Shown here in pieces: positions 1-8,460 of a stretch of DNA of 37,552 nucleotides. The position numbers and the translations under genes are program-made. Position 1 is the first letter of the stretch. Each line of letters begins with the position of its first letter. The stretch spans positions 1 through 37,552 of the forward strand of contig NZ_CAACUY010000073.1 in assembly GCF_900659615.1 (NCBI RefSeq), in the 5' to 3' direction. Source of the DNA: Actinomadura fibrosa. Lineage in GTDB: Bacteria > Actinomycetota > Actinomycetes > Streptosporangiales > Streptosporangiaceae. The notes under the pieces are model-generated. The model saw nothing but the letters and a program-made list of their open reading frames with translations, had not been told where the DNA came from and made no database searches.

Positions 1-218
1 GCCGGTCGCGCAGCGCGGCGGTGACGGCTCCGGCCATGACGGGCGTGCGCGTGGCCCTGTCGGCCACCAGCTCGACCCCGGCGGTGGCGGCGGTGCGCGG
101 GGACGGCGTCGGCGAGCGGGGCGAGGCCCGGCGGGAAGACGGCCGCGTCGTCGCAGAGCCCGAGGGCGAACGCGGGCAGGCCGGACGCGGACGCCGGGGG
201 CGCGGCCGGGCCGCTCAT
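1..218 (-). CDS. Unidentified protein, N-terminal part, probably frameshifted; runs off the left edge
   Basis: The ATG (216-218) overlaps the TGA of hmgA as ATGA, so the two genes are probably translationally coupled. The first ~45 codons (reading MSGPAAPP, then LCDDAAVFPPGLAPLADAVPAH) have near-perfect G/C third positions. From about position 100 down to 70 that bias is lost in this frame (many codons ending in T or A). It reappears in the +1 frame, which reads GVELVADRATRTPVMAGAV. A 1-base insertion or 2-base deletion around 70-110 is the simplest reading, either a real frameshift or a sequence error. I do not recognise the family with certainty. It is not obviously fumarylacetoacetase, which one might expect beside hmgA. 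Confidence 0.55.
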   Translation of the reverse strand, partial: MSGPAAPPASASGLPAFALGLCDDAAVFPPGLAPLADAVPAHRRHRRGRAGGRQGHAHARHGRSRHRRAARP

Positions 219-1411
219 CCGTTCGGCCCGCGCCGCGCCCACGACCAGGCGTAGGCCGGGTCCTCGCAGGCCAGGCCGCCTTCGCCGAGCCCCAGCGGGT
301 GGAAGGTGTCGACCATGACGGCCAGCTCGTCGAAGAACTCGGCGCCGATGCTGCGCTCGTACGCGCCGGGCTGCGGGCCGTGCGCGACGCCGCCGGGGTG
401 GACCGACACCGAGCCCTGGCCGATGCCCGAGCCCTTGCGGGCCTCGTAGTCGCCGCCGCAGTAGAACATGACCTCGTCGGAGTCCACGTTGGAGTGGTAG
501 TAGGGCACCGGGATGGACAGCGGGTGGTAGTCCACCTTGCGCGGCACGAAGTTGCAGACGACGAAGTTGCGGCCCTCGAACACCTGGTGGACGGGCGGCG
601 GCTGGTGGACGCGGCCGGTGATCGGCTCGAAGTCGTGGACGCTGAACGTGTACGGGTACAGGCAGCCGTCCCAGCCGACGACGTCGAACGGGTGCTTGGC
701 GTAGGTCATGCGGGTGCCGGTGATGCCGCCGGAGACGCGGTGCTTCACCAGGACCTCGACGTCGGTGCCGTCCGACTGGAGGGGGTCGTCGGGTCCGTGG
801 AGGTCGCGCTCGCAGTACGGGGCGTTCTCCAGGAACTGGCCATAGCGCGACAGGTACCGCTTGGGCGGCGCGATGTGCCCGGTGGCCTCGATGACGTAGG
901 CGCGGAGCGGTTCGTCGCCGGTCGGCAGCCAGCGGTGGGTCGTGGACGTGGGGAGGATGACGTAGTCGCCCTGCTCCGCGCGGAGCGTGCCGAAGATGGT
1001 CTCCACCGTGGCCGAGCCGGACTCCACGTAGACGATCTCGTCGCCGAGCGCGTTGCGGTACAGCGGGGAGTCGGCGGCGGAGACGACGTAGGACAGCCGG
1101 ACGTCGGCGTTGCCGAGGATGAGCCTGCGGCCGGTGACGGCGTCCGTCCCGTCCCAGGTCTCCTTGGGGAACAGCTCGTGCAGCTTGAGGTGGCGCGGCT
1201 TGAGCGGGTGGTTCGGCGTGGTCGAGAGGTCCGGGACGTCCCAGGGGCGGGCGTCGACGATCGCGGACGGGATCTCCCGGTGGTAGAGCAGGGACGAGTC
1301 GGAGCTGAAGCCCTCCTCGCCCATCAGCTCCTCGAAGTAGAGCCGGTCGCCGTCCCTGTGCTGGGTGTGGCGCTTCGGCGGCACGTCGCCGGCCCGGCGG
1401 TAGTGGGCCAT
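215..1411 (-). CDS. hmgA: Homogentisate 1,2-dioxygenase
   Basis: A cytosolic non-haem Fe(II) enzyme that opens the ring of homogentisate to maleylacetoacetate in tyrosine/phenylalanine breakdown. The 398-residue protein is of normal length for bacterial members. It shows family-typical cupin segments: PPPVHQVFEGRNFVVCNFVPR, then YYHSNVDSDEVMFY, then SVHPGGVAHGP near the C-terminus, which hold the histidine/glutamate iron ligands. The start is well supported by GGGAGG about 8 nt upstream of the ATG. The stop overlaps the next gene by 4 bases. A 26-bp element upstream (1441-1466) resembles one at the marR promoter, so control by the neighbouring MarR protein is likely. The family call is firm; the regulation is inference. 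Confidence 0.93.
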   Translation of the reverse strand: MAHYRRAGDVPPKRHTQHRDGDRLYFEELMGEEGFSSDSSLLYHREIPSAIVDARPWDVPDLSTTPNHPLKPRHLKLHELFPKETWDGTDAVTGRRLILGNADVRLSYVVSAADSPLYRNALGDEIVYVESGSATVETIFGTLRAEQGDYVILPTSTTHRWLPTGDEPLRAYVIEATGHIAPPKRYLSRYGQFLENAPYCERDLHGPDDPLQSDGTDVEVLVKHRVSGGITGTRMTYAKHPFDVVGWDGCLYPYTFSVHDFEPITGRVHQPPPVHQVFEGRNFVVCNFVPRKVDYHPLSIPVPYYHSNVDSDEVMFYCGGDYEARKGSGIGQGSVSVHPGGVAHGPQPGAYERSIGAEFFDELAVMVDTFHPLGLGEGGLACEDPAYAWSWARRGPNG

Positions 1412-1440
1412 GGTCGTCGCCTCCCGCGGATGAGACCGAG

Positions 1441-1466
1441 ATGATTAATGCATGTACTACTTCCTG
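1441..1466 (-). promoter_or_regulatory. Candidate MarR operator in the hmgA promoter
   Basis: On the minus strand this AT-rich island reads GCAGGAAGTAGT followed by ACATGCATTAATCAT, 30 to 55 nt upstream of the hmgA ATG. The same start (GCACGAAGTAGT) and 9 of the next 15 positions recur at 2099-2124, upstream of marR. Two matching sites at the regulator's own promoter and at a neighbouring catabolic gene are what an autoregulated MarR protein would give. No clear -35/-10 pair was found. Confidence 0.5.
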
Positions 1467-1534
1467 CCGACACTACGACTGTTCCCCGCGCCGGGGAAGA
1501 CCTAGCGTTCGGGGGCCGCGGGACGCGCGGGCTC

Positions 1535-2065
1535 TCAGCTGCGCTCGCGGACGTCGAACTGGTGGCGTCCCGCGATGAGCTTGTCCAGCAGCATGATGAG
1601 CATCCGCTGCTCGGTCTCGGTCAGCACGCCCGCCCACTGCCGCTCGCGCTCGTTCTGCGCCGCGAAGATCTCCAGCATGGCGCGCCGGCCGTCGTCGGTC
1701 AGCGAGAGGATCACCGAGCGGCCGTCCCGCTCGCCCGGCGTGCGGACCAGCATCCCGTCCGCGACCAGGGTCTTGGCGAGGTTGGACACCGCGGCGCGGC
1801 TCATCCCGGCGAGCGCGGCGGCGCGGCCCGGCTCCAGCGGCCCGGCGAGCCAGGTGACGAACAGCAGCCGGAAGCCCGCCCACGAGTGCCCGCGCGGCCG
1901 ATGCACCGTGGACTCCAGGTCGTAGGTGACGATCGCCGAGGCGCGGTTCAGGGTCAGGAGCAGGCGCGTGGCGAGCCGGTGCGGGAAGCCGAGCTCGTCC
2001 GACAGGCGGTGCCCGGCGAGGTCGACGAACGACCAGAAGTCCAGCTCGGCGCGCTCGTCTCCCAT
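1535..2065 (-). CDS. MarR-family transcriptional regulator
   Basis: A 176-residue winged-helix repressor. The recognition part reads GMSRAAVSNLAKTLVADGML, followed by the wing RTPGERDGRS, and both ends are helical dimerisation regions, as usual for MarR. An in-frame ATG at 2107 would add 14 residues, but it lies inside the candidate operator (2099-2124), so the start at 2065 is preferred; neither start has a strong ribosome site. The gene lies directly upstream of hmgA on the same strand (123-nt gap) and diverges from a pyruvate dehydrogenase gene. The likely role is ligand-responsive repression of itself and hmgA. The aromatic ligand is inferred from context only. Confidence 0.85.
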   Translation of the reverse strand: MGDERAELDFWSFVDLAGHRLSDELGFPHRLATRLLLTLNRASAIVTYDLESTVHRPRGHSWAGFRLLFVTWLAGPLEPGRAAALAGMSRAAVSNLAKTLVADGMLVRTPGERDGRSVILSLTDDGRRAMLEIFAAQNERERQWAGVLTETEQRMLIMLLDKLIAGRHQFDVRERS

Positions 2066-2098
2066 GGATCGCCAGACTAGCCCGGATCCGGCGTCCGG

Positions 2099-2124
2099 AT
2101 CGTTCATCCATTGACTACTTCGTG
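2099..2124 (-). promoter_or_regulatory. Candidate MarR operator in the marR / poxB-like divergent region
   Basis: The minus strand reads GCACGAAGTAGT and continues CAATGGATGAACGAT, matching the hmgA upstream element at 11 of the first 12 positions and 9 of the next 15. It sits 34-59 nt upstream of the chosen marR start and about 90-115 nt upstream of the divergent poxB-like gene, so it could control either or both. Confidence 0.5.
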
Positions 2125-2212
2125 CGCGGAGTGCGAGCCGGGTGTCAGCCGGACGGTCACCGGGCATCTCCAGCCAGGGGACGATCTTCGGGCGGACGGT
2201 CTTGGGGGGACG

Positions 2213-3946
2213 ATGGCGACGGTCGCCGATCAGTTCATCGAGGTGCTGCGGCAGGCCGGCGTGCGGCGCGTCTACGGGGTGGTGGGCGACAGCCTCAACC
2301 CGGTCGTGGACGCCGTCCGCCGCTCGGACGGCATCGAGTGGGTGCACGTCCGCAACGAGGAGGCGGGGGCGTTCGCCGCGGCGGCGGAGGCGCAGACGAC
2401 GGGACGGCTCGCCGTGTGCGCGGGGAGCTGCGGGCCGGGCAACACCCACCTGGTCCAGGGGCTGTACGACGCGCACCGCTCGGGAGCGCCGGTGCTGGCG
2501 CTGGCCTCGCACATCCCGAGCACGCAGATCGGCAGCGGCTACTTTCAAGAGACGCATCCGGAGCGGCTCTTCGTCGACTGCAGCCACTACTGCGAGATGA
2601 TCAACGGGCCGGGGCAGATGCCGCGGATCCTGCGCACCGCGATCCAGCACGCGATCGGGCTCGGCGGGGTGGCGGTCCTGGTGCTGCCCGGCGACACGGC
2701 GAGCGAGGACGCCGGGGGCCCGGTGGGCGAGCACGACTTCCTCACCCAGCGCGGTGTCGTGCGGCCGCCCGCGGACCAGGTCGCCCAGCTCGCCGGGGCG
2801 CTGAACCGGGCCCGGAAGGTCATGCTGTTCTGCGGCGCCGGTGCCAGGGACGCCCACGACGAGGTGATCGCGCTCGCGCGCAAGGTCCTGTCGCCGGTCG
2901 GGCACGCGCTGCGCGGCAAGGAGTGGATCCAGTACGACAACCCGTTCGACGTGGGCATGAGCGGGCTGCTCGGCTACGGCGCCTGCTACGACGCGATGCA
3001 GGAGGCCGACCTTGTCCTGCTGCTCGGCACCGACTTCCCGTACGACCCGTTCCTGCCTCTGAAGAACACCGTCCAGGTGGACCACGATCCGTCCCGGCTG
3101 GGCCGCCGGACACCGCTGGACCTGGCCGTCCACGGTGACGTGGGGGAGGCGATCCGGCTCGTCCTGGACAAGGTCGAGCAGAAGAAGGACCAGGCGTACC
3201 TGGACGACATGCTGCATCGGCACGCGCGCGCTCTGGAGCATGTCGTGTCCGCCTATACGCGCGACATCGAGCGGCACACGCCGATCCATCCGGAGTACGT
3301 CGCGAGCGTCCTGGACGACCTGGCCGCCGACGACGCGATCTTCACCGTGGACACGGGGATGTGCAACGTCTGGGTCGCCCGCTACATCACGCCGAACGGC
3401 CGCCGCCGCGTGATGGGCTCGTTCGTGCACGGCTCGATGGCGAACGCGCTGCCGCACGCGGTCGGCGCGCAGTTCGGGGCGCCGGGACGGCAGGTGGTGG
3501 CGGTGGCGGGCGACGGCGGGCTCGGGATGCTGCTCGGCGAGCTGCTCACGGTGCGGCTGCACCGCGTTCCCGTGAAGATCGTCGTCTTCAACAACGCGTC
3601 GCTCGGGATGGTGCGGCTGGAGATGATGGTGGACGGGCTGCCCTCGTTCGAGACCGATCACGAGGCCGTCGACTTCGCCGCGATCGCCGAGGCGGCGGGG
3701 ATCGACTCGGCGCGCGTGGAGCGTCCGGCGGACGTCCGGGGCGCGCTCGCGACCGCGCTGGCCGCGCCCGGCCCGTACCTGCTGGACGTCGTCACCGACC
3801 CGAACGCGCTGTCCATCCCGCCGCGCATCACGCCCCAGCAGGTGAAGGGGTTCGCGCTCGCGGCGGGCAAGACCGTCCTGACGGGCGGTGTCGGCAAGAT
3901 GCTCGACCTCGCGCGCAGCAACCTGCGCAACATCCCGCGCCCCTGA
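2213..3946 (+). CDS. Thiamine-diphosphate-dependent pyruvate dehydrogenase (quinone) / pyruvate oxidase-like
   Basis: The 577-residue protein has the three-domain layout of the acetohydroxyacid synthase/pyruvate oxidase family. The N-terminal pyrimidine domain carries the ThDP-activating glutamate in NEEAGAFAAAAEAQ. A central FAD/nucleotide-like domain follows. The C-terminal pyrophosphate domain has the metal/ThDP motif GDGGLGMLLGELLTVRLH ending in NNASLGM. The length and sequence resemble PoxB enzymes, which oxidise pyruvate to acetate and CO2 at the membrane and pass electrons to quinone. The start at 2213 is preceded by GGGGGGA; the upstream open frame back to 2111 has low-complexity, unrelated sequence. 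It diverges from marR. Substrate could differ (other 2-oxo acids), so no symbol is given. Confidence 0.85.
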   Translation: MATVADQFIEVLRQAGVRRVYGVVGDSLNPVVDAVRRSDGIEWVHVRNEEAGAFAAAAEAQTTGRLAVCAGSCGPGNTHLVQGLYDAHRSGAPVLALASHIPSTQIGSGYFQETHPERLFVDCSHYCEMINGPGQMPRILRTAIQHAIGLGGVAVLVLPGDTASEDAGGPVGEHDFLTQRGVVRPPADQVAQLAGALNRARKVMLFCGAGARDAHDEVIALARKVLSPVGHALRGKEWIQYDNPFDVGMSGLLGYGACYDAMQEADLVLLLGTDFPYDPFLPLKNTVQVDHDPSRLGRRTPLDLAVHGDVGEAIRLVLDKVEQKKDQAYLDDMLHRHARALEHVVSAYTRDIERHTPIHPEYVASVLDDLAADDAIFTVDTGMCNVWVARYITPNGRRRVMGSFVHGSMANALPHAVGAQFGAPGRQVVAVAGDGGLGMLLGELLTVRLHRVPVKIVVFNNASLGMVRLEMMVDGLPSFETDHEAVDFAAIAEAAGIDSARVERPADVRGALATALAAPGPYLLDVVTDPNALSIPPRITPQQVKGFALAAGKTVLTGGVGKMLDLARSNLRNIPRP

Positions 3947-3969
3947 GGACCCGCCCGCCGGGAACAGCC

Positions 3970-4554
3970 TCAGATGAAGGGGCGGGCCATCTCGTCGAGG
4001 GTCTCGTCGGTGACCTCGCGGAGCGGGCGCGGAGGCTGCTCCTCGGTCCAGCGGAGCACCGCGATGCGCAGCGAGGTCATGAACGCGCCGGCCATGGCGC
4101 GGGCCCGGGGGCCGGGCAGGGCGTCCCGCGCGGCGATGAGGTCGGCGAGCGTGCGCTCGAACGTGGCGTAGTAGGAGAGCTGCCGCGCTAGGACGGACGG
4201 GTGGGCGCGGGCCAGGCGCGCCTGGGCGGCCCAGTGCGGGTCGGGTTCGCCCTCCTCCGCGACGATGGCGTGGAAGGACGCGCGGAGCGCCGCCCATGGG
4301 GTCTCGTCCACCGGACGGGCGGTGAAGTGGTCGAGGAGGGACTGCATGCGCTGCTCGTCGCCGTAGAGGAGCGCGTCCTCCTTGCCGCCGAAGTAGTTCG
4401 AGAAGGTGCGCCGGGACACCCCGGCGGCGTCGGCGATCGCCTCCACCGTGACGTCGCCCAGGCCGTGCTCGATGGCGAGGCGCATCGCGGCCTCGTGCAG
4501 GGCACGGCGCGTCGCCTCCTTCTTGCGCTCACGCAGCCCGCCGGTCGTCTCCAT
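3970..4554 (-). CDS. TetR-family transcriptional regulator
   Basis: A 194-residue protein with an N-terminal TetR helix-turn-helix at about residues 20-60 (VTVEAIADAAGVSRRTFSNYF, then GGKEDALLYG). The rest is the usual helical ligand-binding and dimerisation part. ATG 4554 was chosen, with GGTAGGG about 10 nt upstream; a GTG at 4560 in the same frame is also possible. It is divergent from a DHA2 efflux pump and separated by an AT-rich palindromic region, the classic arrangement of a drug-responsive repressor and its pump. The ligand is unknown. It is convergent with the poxB-like gene, with a 23-nt gap. Confidence 0.88.
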   Translation of the reverse strand: METTGGLRERKKEATRRALHEAAMRLAIEHGLGDVTVEAIADAAGVSRRTFSNYFGGKEDALLYGDEQRMQSLLDHFTARPVDETPWAALRASFHAIVAEEGEPDPHWAAQARLARAHPSVLARQLSYYATFERTLADLIAARDALPGPRARAMAGAFMTSLRIAVLRWTEEQPPRPLREVTDETLDEMARPFI

Positions 4555-4577
4555 GGTCACGCCACCCTACCGGGCGC

Positions 4578-4606
4578 CAAATTTCGTGCACACAGAGCAA
4601 ATTTGC
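4578..4606. promoter_or_regulatory. Candidate TetR operator between tetR and the efflux pump
   Basis: GCAAATTTGC at 4597-4606 is a perfect 10-bp palindrome. Its core CAAATTT also occurs at 4578-4584, exactly 20 bp (two helical turns) earlier. A GTGCAC palindrome lies between them (4586-4591). AT-rich palindromes in such GC-rich DNA, centred between a TetR gene and its divergent target, strongly suggest the repressor site. Confidence 0.6.
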
Positions 4607-4683
4607 CCACTGGGAATATTTTTGTCCGGACGGGCCTTGGAACACGCGTACCCGTCCAACCCCGCACCTCCCGGAGGCGTCCT

Positions 4684-6360
4684 TTGAGCGTGCAAGCACC
4701 GTCCGGATCGGCGCCGATGTCGCGGCGGCAGATCCTCGAAGCCCTGAGCGGCCTGCTGCTGGTGCTGTTCGTGGCGATGCTCAGCGCGACCGTCGTCTCG
4801 ACGGCGCTGCCGCAGATCATCGGCGCACTGAGGGGCACCCAGTCGCAGTACACCTGGGTCGTCACCGCCACCCTGCTGGTCTCGACCGCGAGCACCCCGA
4901 TCTGGGGCAAGCTCGCCGACCTCTACGACAAGAAGCTGCTGCTCCAGATCGCGATCGTGATCTTCGTCGGCGCCTCGGCGGCGTCCGGCCTCGCGCAGAA
5001 CACGGGGCAGCTCATCGCGGCCCGCGCCGTCCAGGGCCTCGGCGTCGGCGCGCTCCAGATCCTCGTCCAGATCATCATGGCCGCCATGATCAGCCCCCGC
5101 GACCGGGGCCGGTACTACGGCTACCTCGGCGCCGTGATGGCCGTGGCCACCGTCGGCGGCCCGCTGCTCGGCGGGCTGATCGTCGACACCTCCTGGCTCG
5201 GCTGGCGCTGGTGCTTCTTCATCGGCGTGCCGTTCGCGGCCGTCTCGTTCGCGCTGCTGCAGAAGACGCTGCGGCTGCCGGTCGCCCGCCGCGACGACGT
5301 GAGGATCGACTACGTCGGCGCGACCCTCATCGCCGCGGGCGTCAGCACCCTGCTGATCTGGGTGACGTTCGTCGGCGACAGCTTCGCCTGGCTGTCCTGG
5401 CAGAGCGCCGCGATGACCGCCGGCGGCGTCATGCTGCTCGCCGCGGCCGTCTGGGTGGAGTCTCGCGTCGCCGAGCCGATCGTCCCGCTGGACATCGTCG
5501 CCCGCCGCAACACCGCCCTCGCCATCGTCGCGAGCCTCGCCGTCGGCATGGCCATGTTCGGCGGCGCCGTCTTCCTCGGCCAGTACTTCCAGATCGGGCG
5601 CGGCTTCAGCCCCACCAAGGCGGGCCTGCTCACGATCCCGATGATGGCCGGCGTGCTCGGCGCGTCCACCGTCGCCGGACGGCTCACCTCCCGCACCGGC
5701 AGGGTCAAGCCCTACATCGTCGCCGGGACGATCGTGCTGACCGCCGGGTTCGGCCTGCTCGCCACCATCGACCACGCGACGCCGCTGGCGTTCGTCGGCG
5801 CCGCCATGTTCCTCGTCGGCCTCGGCGTCGGCATGTCGATGCAGAACCTCGTGCTGGTCGTGCAGAACTCCGTCCAGCTCAACGAGATCGGCGCCGCCAG
5901 CGGGACCGTCACGTTCTTCCGCTCCCTCGGCGGGACGGTCGGCGTGTCGGTGCTCGGCGCCGTGCTCGCCAACCGGGTCGCCGACAGCATCGCGCGAGGG
6001 CTCGCGCGGCTCGGCGTCGACCCGTCCGCGAGCGGCGGCGGCACCGGGAACCTGGACGTGGCGTCGCTGCCCGCCCCGGTCCGCGAGATCGTCCGGGCCG
6101 CCTATGGCGACGCCACCGGCCGGATCTTCCTGATCTCCGCCTGCATCGCCGTCGTCGGCATCGTCGCCGCCGCGCTCCTGCGGCCGGTGACCCTGCGCGA
6201 CAGCCTCGACCTGCCCGCCGAGCCCTCTCCCGCCGCCGCTGCGGAGGGCGCCGACGACCCGATCGGCGGCGCGGCGCCCGCTCCCGTGGCGGTCGGCACC
6301 GCCGCGCGGACCTCCGGTTGTCAGGATTTTCACAAGCGCCGCCGCGAAGAGCTGACCTGA
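4684..6360 (+). CDS. MFS efflux transporter, DHA2 (14-TM, EmrB/QacA type)
   Basis: A 558-residue inner-membrane protein with about 14 hydrophobic segments, the size and topology of DHA2 drug:proton antiporters. The first helix carries VVSTALPQIIGAL, and the loop after helix 2 holds the MFS signature around WGKLADLYDKK. The start is TTG 4684, six bases after GGAGG (4673-4677); GTG 4690 is a less well-spaced alternative, and upstream sequence is intergenic. The C-terminal ~60 residues are Ala/Pro-rich and probably cytoplasmic. The divergent TetR gene and intervening palindromes indicate ligand-induced expression. The exported compound cannot be read from the sequence. Confidence 0.9.
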   Translation: MSVQAPSGSAPMSRRQILEALSGLLLVLFVAMLSATVVSTALPQIIGALRGTQSQYTWVVTATLLVSTASTPIWGKLADLYDKKLLLQIAIVIFVGASAASGLAQNTGQLIAARAVQGLGVGALQILVQIIMAAMISPRDRGRYYGYLGAVMAVATVGGPLLGGLIVDTSWLGWRWCFFIGVPFAAVSFALLQKTLRLPVARRDDVRIDYVGATLIAAGVSTLLIWVTFVGDSFAWLSWQSAAMTAGGVMLLAAAVWVESRVAEPIVPLDIVARRNTALAIVASLAVGMAMFGGAVFLGQYFQIGRGFSPTKAGLLTIPMMAGVLGASTVAGRLTSRTGRVKPYIVAGTIVLTAGFGLLATIDHATPLAFVGAAMFLVGLGVGMSMQNLVLVVQNSVQLNEIGAASGTVTFFRSLGGTVGVSVLGAVLANRVADSIARGLARLGVDPSASGGGTGNLDVASLPAPVREIVRAAYGDATGRIFLISACIAVVGIVAAALLRPVTLRDSLDLPAEPSPAAAAEGADDPIGGAAPAPVAVGTAARTSGCQDFHKRRREELT

Positions 6361-6427
6361 GTCAGAAGCCCCCGCGGCGTGCCGTCCGTACGGTCGAAGA
6401 CCCCGGCACCCACCCCCTGGAGGGCAG

Positions 6428-8059
6428 ATGAGCGGTCGATCGGACTTCGGGCGGCGGACGGCGTCGGTGGCGCGGGCGGGCGGCATGTTCGTCCGCAGCG
6501 GGCTGTGGCGCCCCGGGCCGCCGCTCAGGGTCGCCCGCCAGCTCGGTGCCCTCCGCCGCTGGGGGACGCTGCTCGGCGGGACCGTCGCCTCCGCCGCCGC
6601 CCGCGACCCCGACCGGGTCGCGCTGGCCGACGACGCGGGCGAGCTGACCTACGCGGAGCTCGACGCCCGCACCGACCGGCTCGCCGCCGCCCTCGGCCGA
6701 TCCGGCGCCGCGCCCCGCGTCGCCGTCCTGTGCCGCAACCACCGCGGCATGGTCGAGACGCTCGTCGCGTGCAGCAAGCGCGGCGCCGACCTCGTCATGC
6801 TCAACACGGGGATGAGCGTCGAGCAGCTCGTGTCCGTCGTCCGGGAGCAGCGGGCCGAGATCGTCATCGCCGACCCCGAGTTCGGCGCGTTCCTCGCCGC
6901 CGTCCCGAAGACGGTCCGCGCCGTCACGGCGGGCGAGCCCGGCGCGGAGCTGGAGACGATGATCGCGACGGCTCCGGCGGCCGGGGTCGAGCCGCCGGAG
7001 GCCCCGGGCCGGACGATCGTGCTGAGCTCCGGGACGACCGGCCGCCCGAAGGGCGCCGACCGGCGCTCGCGCCCCGGGCTGTCGCCGCTGACGTCGATCC
7101 TGTCGCGGATCCCGTACGCCGTGCACGAGCGGATGTTCATCGAGGCGCCGCTGTTCCACACCTGGGGGTACGCGATGCTCCAGACGGCGGTGTCGCTGCG
7201 CGCGACGATCGTGCTGCGGCGCCGCTTCGACCCCGAGGCGACCCTGCGGACGATCGAGGCGGCGGGCGCGACCGCGCTGGTCGCGGTCCCGGTGATGCTC
7301 CAGCGGATCATGGACCTGCCGGAGCCGGTCCGGAGCGGGTACGACACGTCCGGGATGCGGATCGCGGCGGTGAGCGGGTCCGCGCTGCCGCCGACGCTCG
7401 CGACCGCGTTCATGGACGCCTTCGGCGACGTCCTGTACAACCTGTACGGGTCGACGGAGGCGTCGTGGGTCACGATCGCCACGCCCGCCGACCTGCGCGC
7501 GCACCCGGACACCGCGGGCACGCCGCCGCCCGGCACCGAGGTCGCGATCCTCGACGAGCGCGGCGAGCGCGTCCCGCCGGGCACGACCGGCCGCATCTTC
7601 GCCGCGAACGAGCTGCTGTTCGCGGGCTACACCGGCGGCGGCACCAAGGAGATGCGCGACGGGCTGATGAGCCTCGGCGACCTCGGGCACCTGGACGGCG
7701 ACGGCCGCCTGTTCGTGCACGGCCGCGACGACGACATGATCGTCTCGGGTGGGGAGAACGTGTTCCCGAGCGCGATCGAGGAGGTGATCGCCCTGCTGCC
7801 GCAGGTCCGGGAGGTCGCGGTGGTCGGCGTGCCGGACGAGGAGTTCGGGCAGCGGGCCGCGGCGTTCGTCGTCCCGCGGGACGGGGCGGCGCTCGACGCG
7901 GACGCCGTCCGGGCGCACGTCCGCGAGAGCCTCGCCCGGTTCGCCGTCCCCCGGGACGTGCGGTTCCTCGCGGAGCTCCCGCGCAACGCCACCGGCAAGA
8001 TCCTGCGCCGCGAGCTCGCCGCCGCCCCCGCGGACGGCCGGGACGAGGCCGCCGGGTGA
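6428..8059 (+). CDS. AMP-forming acyl-CoA synthetase (FadD-like)
   Basis: A 543-residue ANL-superfamily ligase that activates a carboxylic (probably fatty) acid via an acyl-adenylate to acyl-CoA. Core motifs are in order: the P-loop LSSGTTGRPKG (~residue 198), LYGSTEASW, SLGDLGHLDGDGRLFVHGRD, VSGGENVFPSAIEE, and the C-terminal catalytic lysine in PRNATGKILRRE. No carrier-protein domain or signal peptide is present. ATG 6428 follows GGAGGG at good spacing, 67 nt after the efflux gene, so co-transcription is possible. It is convergent with the RsbW-like gene (5-nt gap). Its true substrate and any partnership with the acyl-CoA dehydrogenase at 8953 are unknown. Confidence 0.88.
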   Translation: MSGRSDFGRRTASVARAGGMFVRSGLWRPGPPLRVARQLGALRRWGTLLGGTVASAAARDPDRVALADDAGELTYAELDARTDRLAAALGRSGAAPRVAVLCRNHRGMVETLVACSKRGADLVMLNTGMSVEQLVSVVREQRAEIVIADPEFGAFLAAVPKTVRAVTAGEPGAELETMIATAPAAGVEPPEAPGRTIVLSSGTTGRPKGADRRSRPGLSPLTSILSRIPYAVHERMFIEAPLFHTWGYAMLQTAVSLRATIVLRRRFDPEATLRTIEAAGATALVAVPVMLQRIMDLPEPVRSGYDTSGMRIAAVSGSALPPTLATAFMDAFGDVLYNLYGSTEASWVTIATPADLRAHPDTAGTPPPGTEVAILDERGERVPPGTTGRIFAANELLFAGYTGGGTKEMRDGLMSLGDLGHLDGDGRLFVHGRDDDMIVSGGENVFPSAIEEVIALLPQVREVAVVGVPDEEFGQRAAAFVVPRDGAALDADAVRAHVRESLARFAVPRDVRFLAELPRNATGKILRRELAAAPADGRDEAAG

Positions 8060-8064
8060 CCCGG

Positions 8065-8460
8065 TCAGCCGGCGGGGATCTCCACCTCGAACCAGAGCTG
8101 GGTGCGGCGCGGCGTCTGGTCGAGCTCCCACTCGCCGGCCAGGGCGTCGATGACGGTCAGGCCGCGGCCGTGGTCGATGCGTCGGCGGCCGTGCCGCTCG
8201 CCCGCCGAGGGGCCGTCGTCGCAGACCTCCACCCGCAGCCGCGCCTCGTCGGCGGCGACCACCACCCTGATCATCCCCGATCCGTGCAGGACGGCGTTCG
8301 CGATCGCCTCGGCGGCCATCAGCTCGACGTCGTCCAGCAGCGCGTCGTCGGTGACGGCCTTCGCGGCCAGGTCGCGGACGGCGCGGCGCGCCCGGCGGCC
8401 CTCGCCCGGGTCGGCGGCGAAGCGCAGCGGCTCGCCGAGCCGCTCCATGCGCGCTGTCAT
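8065..8460 (-). CDS. RsbW-like ATP-binding protein (HATPase_c_2)
   Basis: A 131-residue single-domain GHKL ATPase of the anti-sigma/serine-kinase type common in actinomycetes. The N-box is ELMAAEAIANAVLHG, the G1 region VCDDGPS, and the G2 region GRGLTVID. There is no receiver, PAS or phosphatase domain. Such proteins bind an anti-anti-sigma partner or act beside XRE/DUF397 pairs, but no partner gene is adjacent. The ATG at 8460 lacks a strong ribosome site. Target unknown. Confidence 0.8.
   Translation of the reverse strand: MTARMERLGEPLRFAADPGEGRRARRAVRDLAAKAVTDDALLDDVELMAAEAIANAVLHGSGMIRVVVAADEARLRVEVCDDGPSAGERHGRRRIDHGRGLTVIDALAGEWELDQTPRRTQLWFEVEIPAG

Noticed and set aside
299..1444. 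Plus-strand frame antisense to hmgA (about 380 codons)
   Set aside because: Val/Asp/Arg/Gly-rich shadow with no family resemblance, opposite a clear enzyme gene.
1535..4297. Very long open frame on the minus strand (about 920 codons)
   Set aside because: Only its last ~176 codons are a gene (marR). The rest is antisense to the poxB-like gene and has the low-complexity Arg/Pro/Asp/His-rich make-up of a shadow frame in high-GC DNA.
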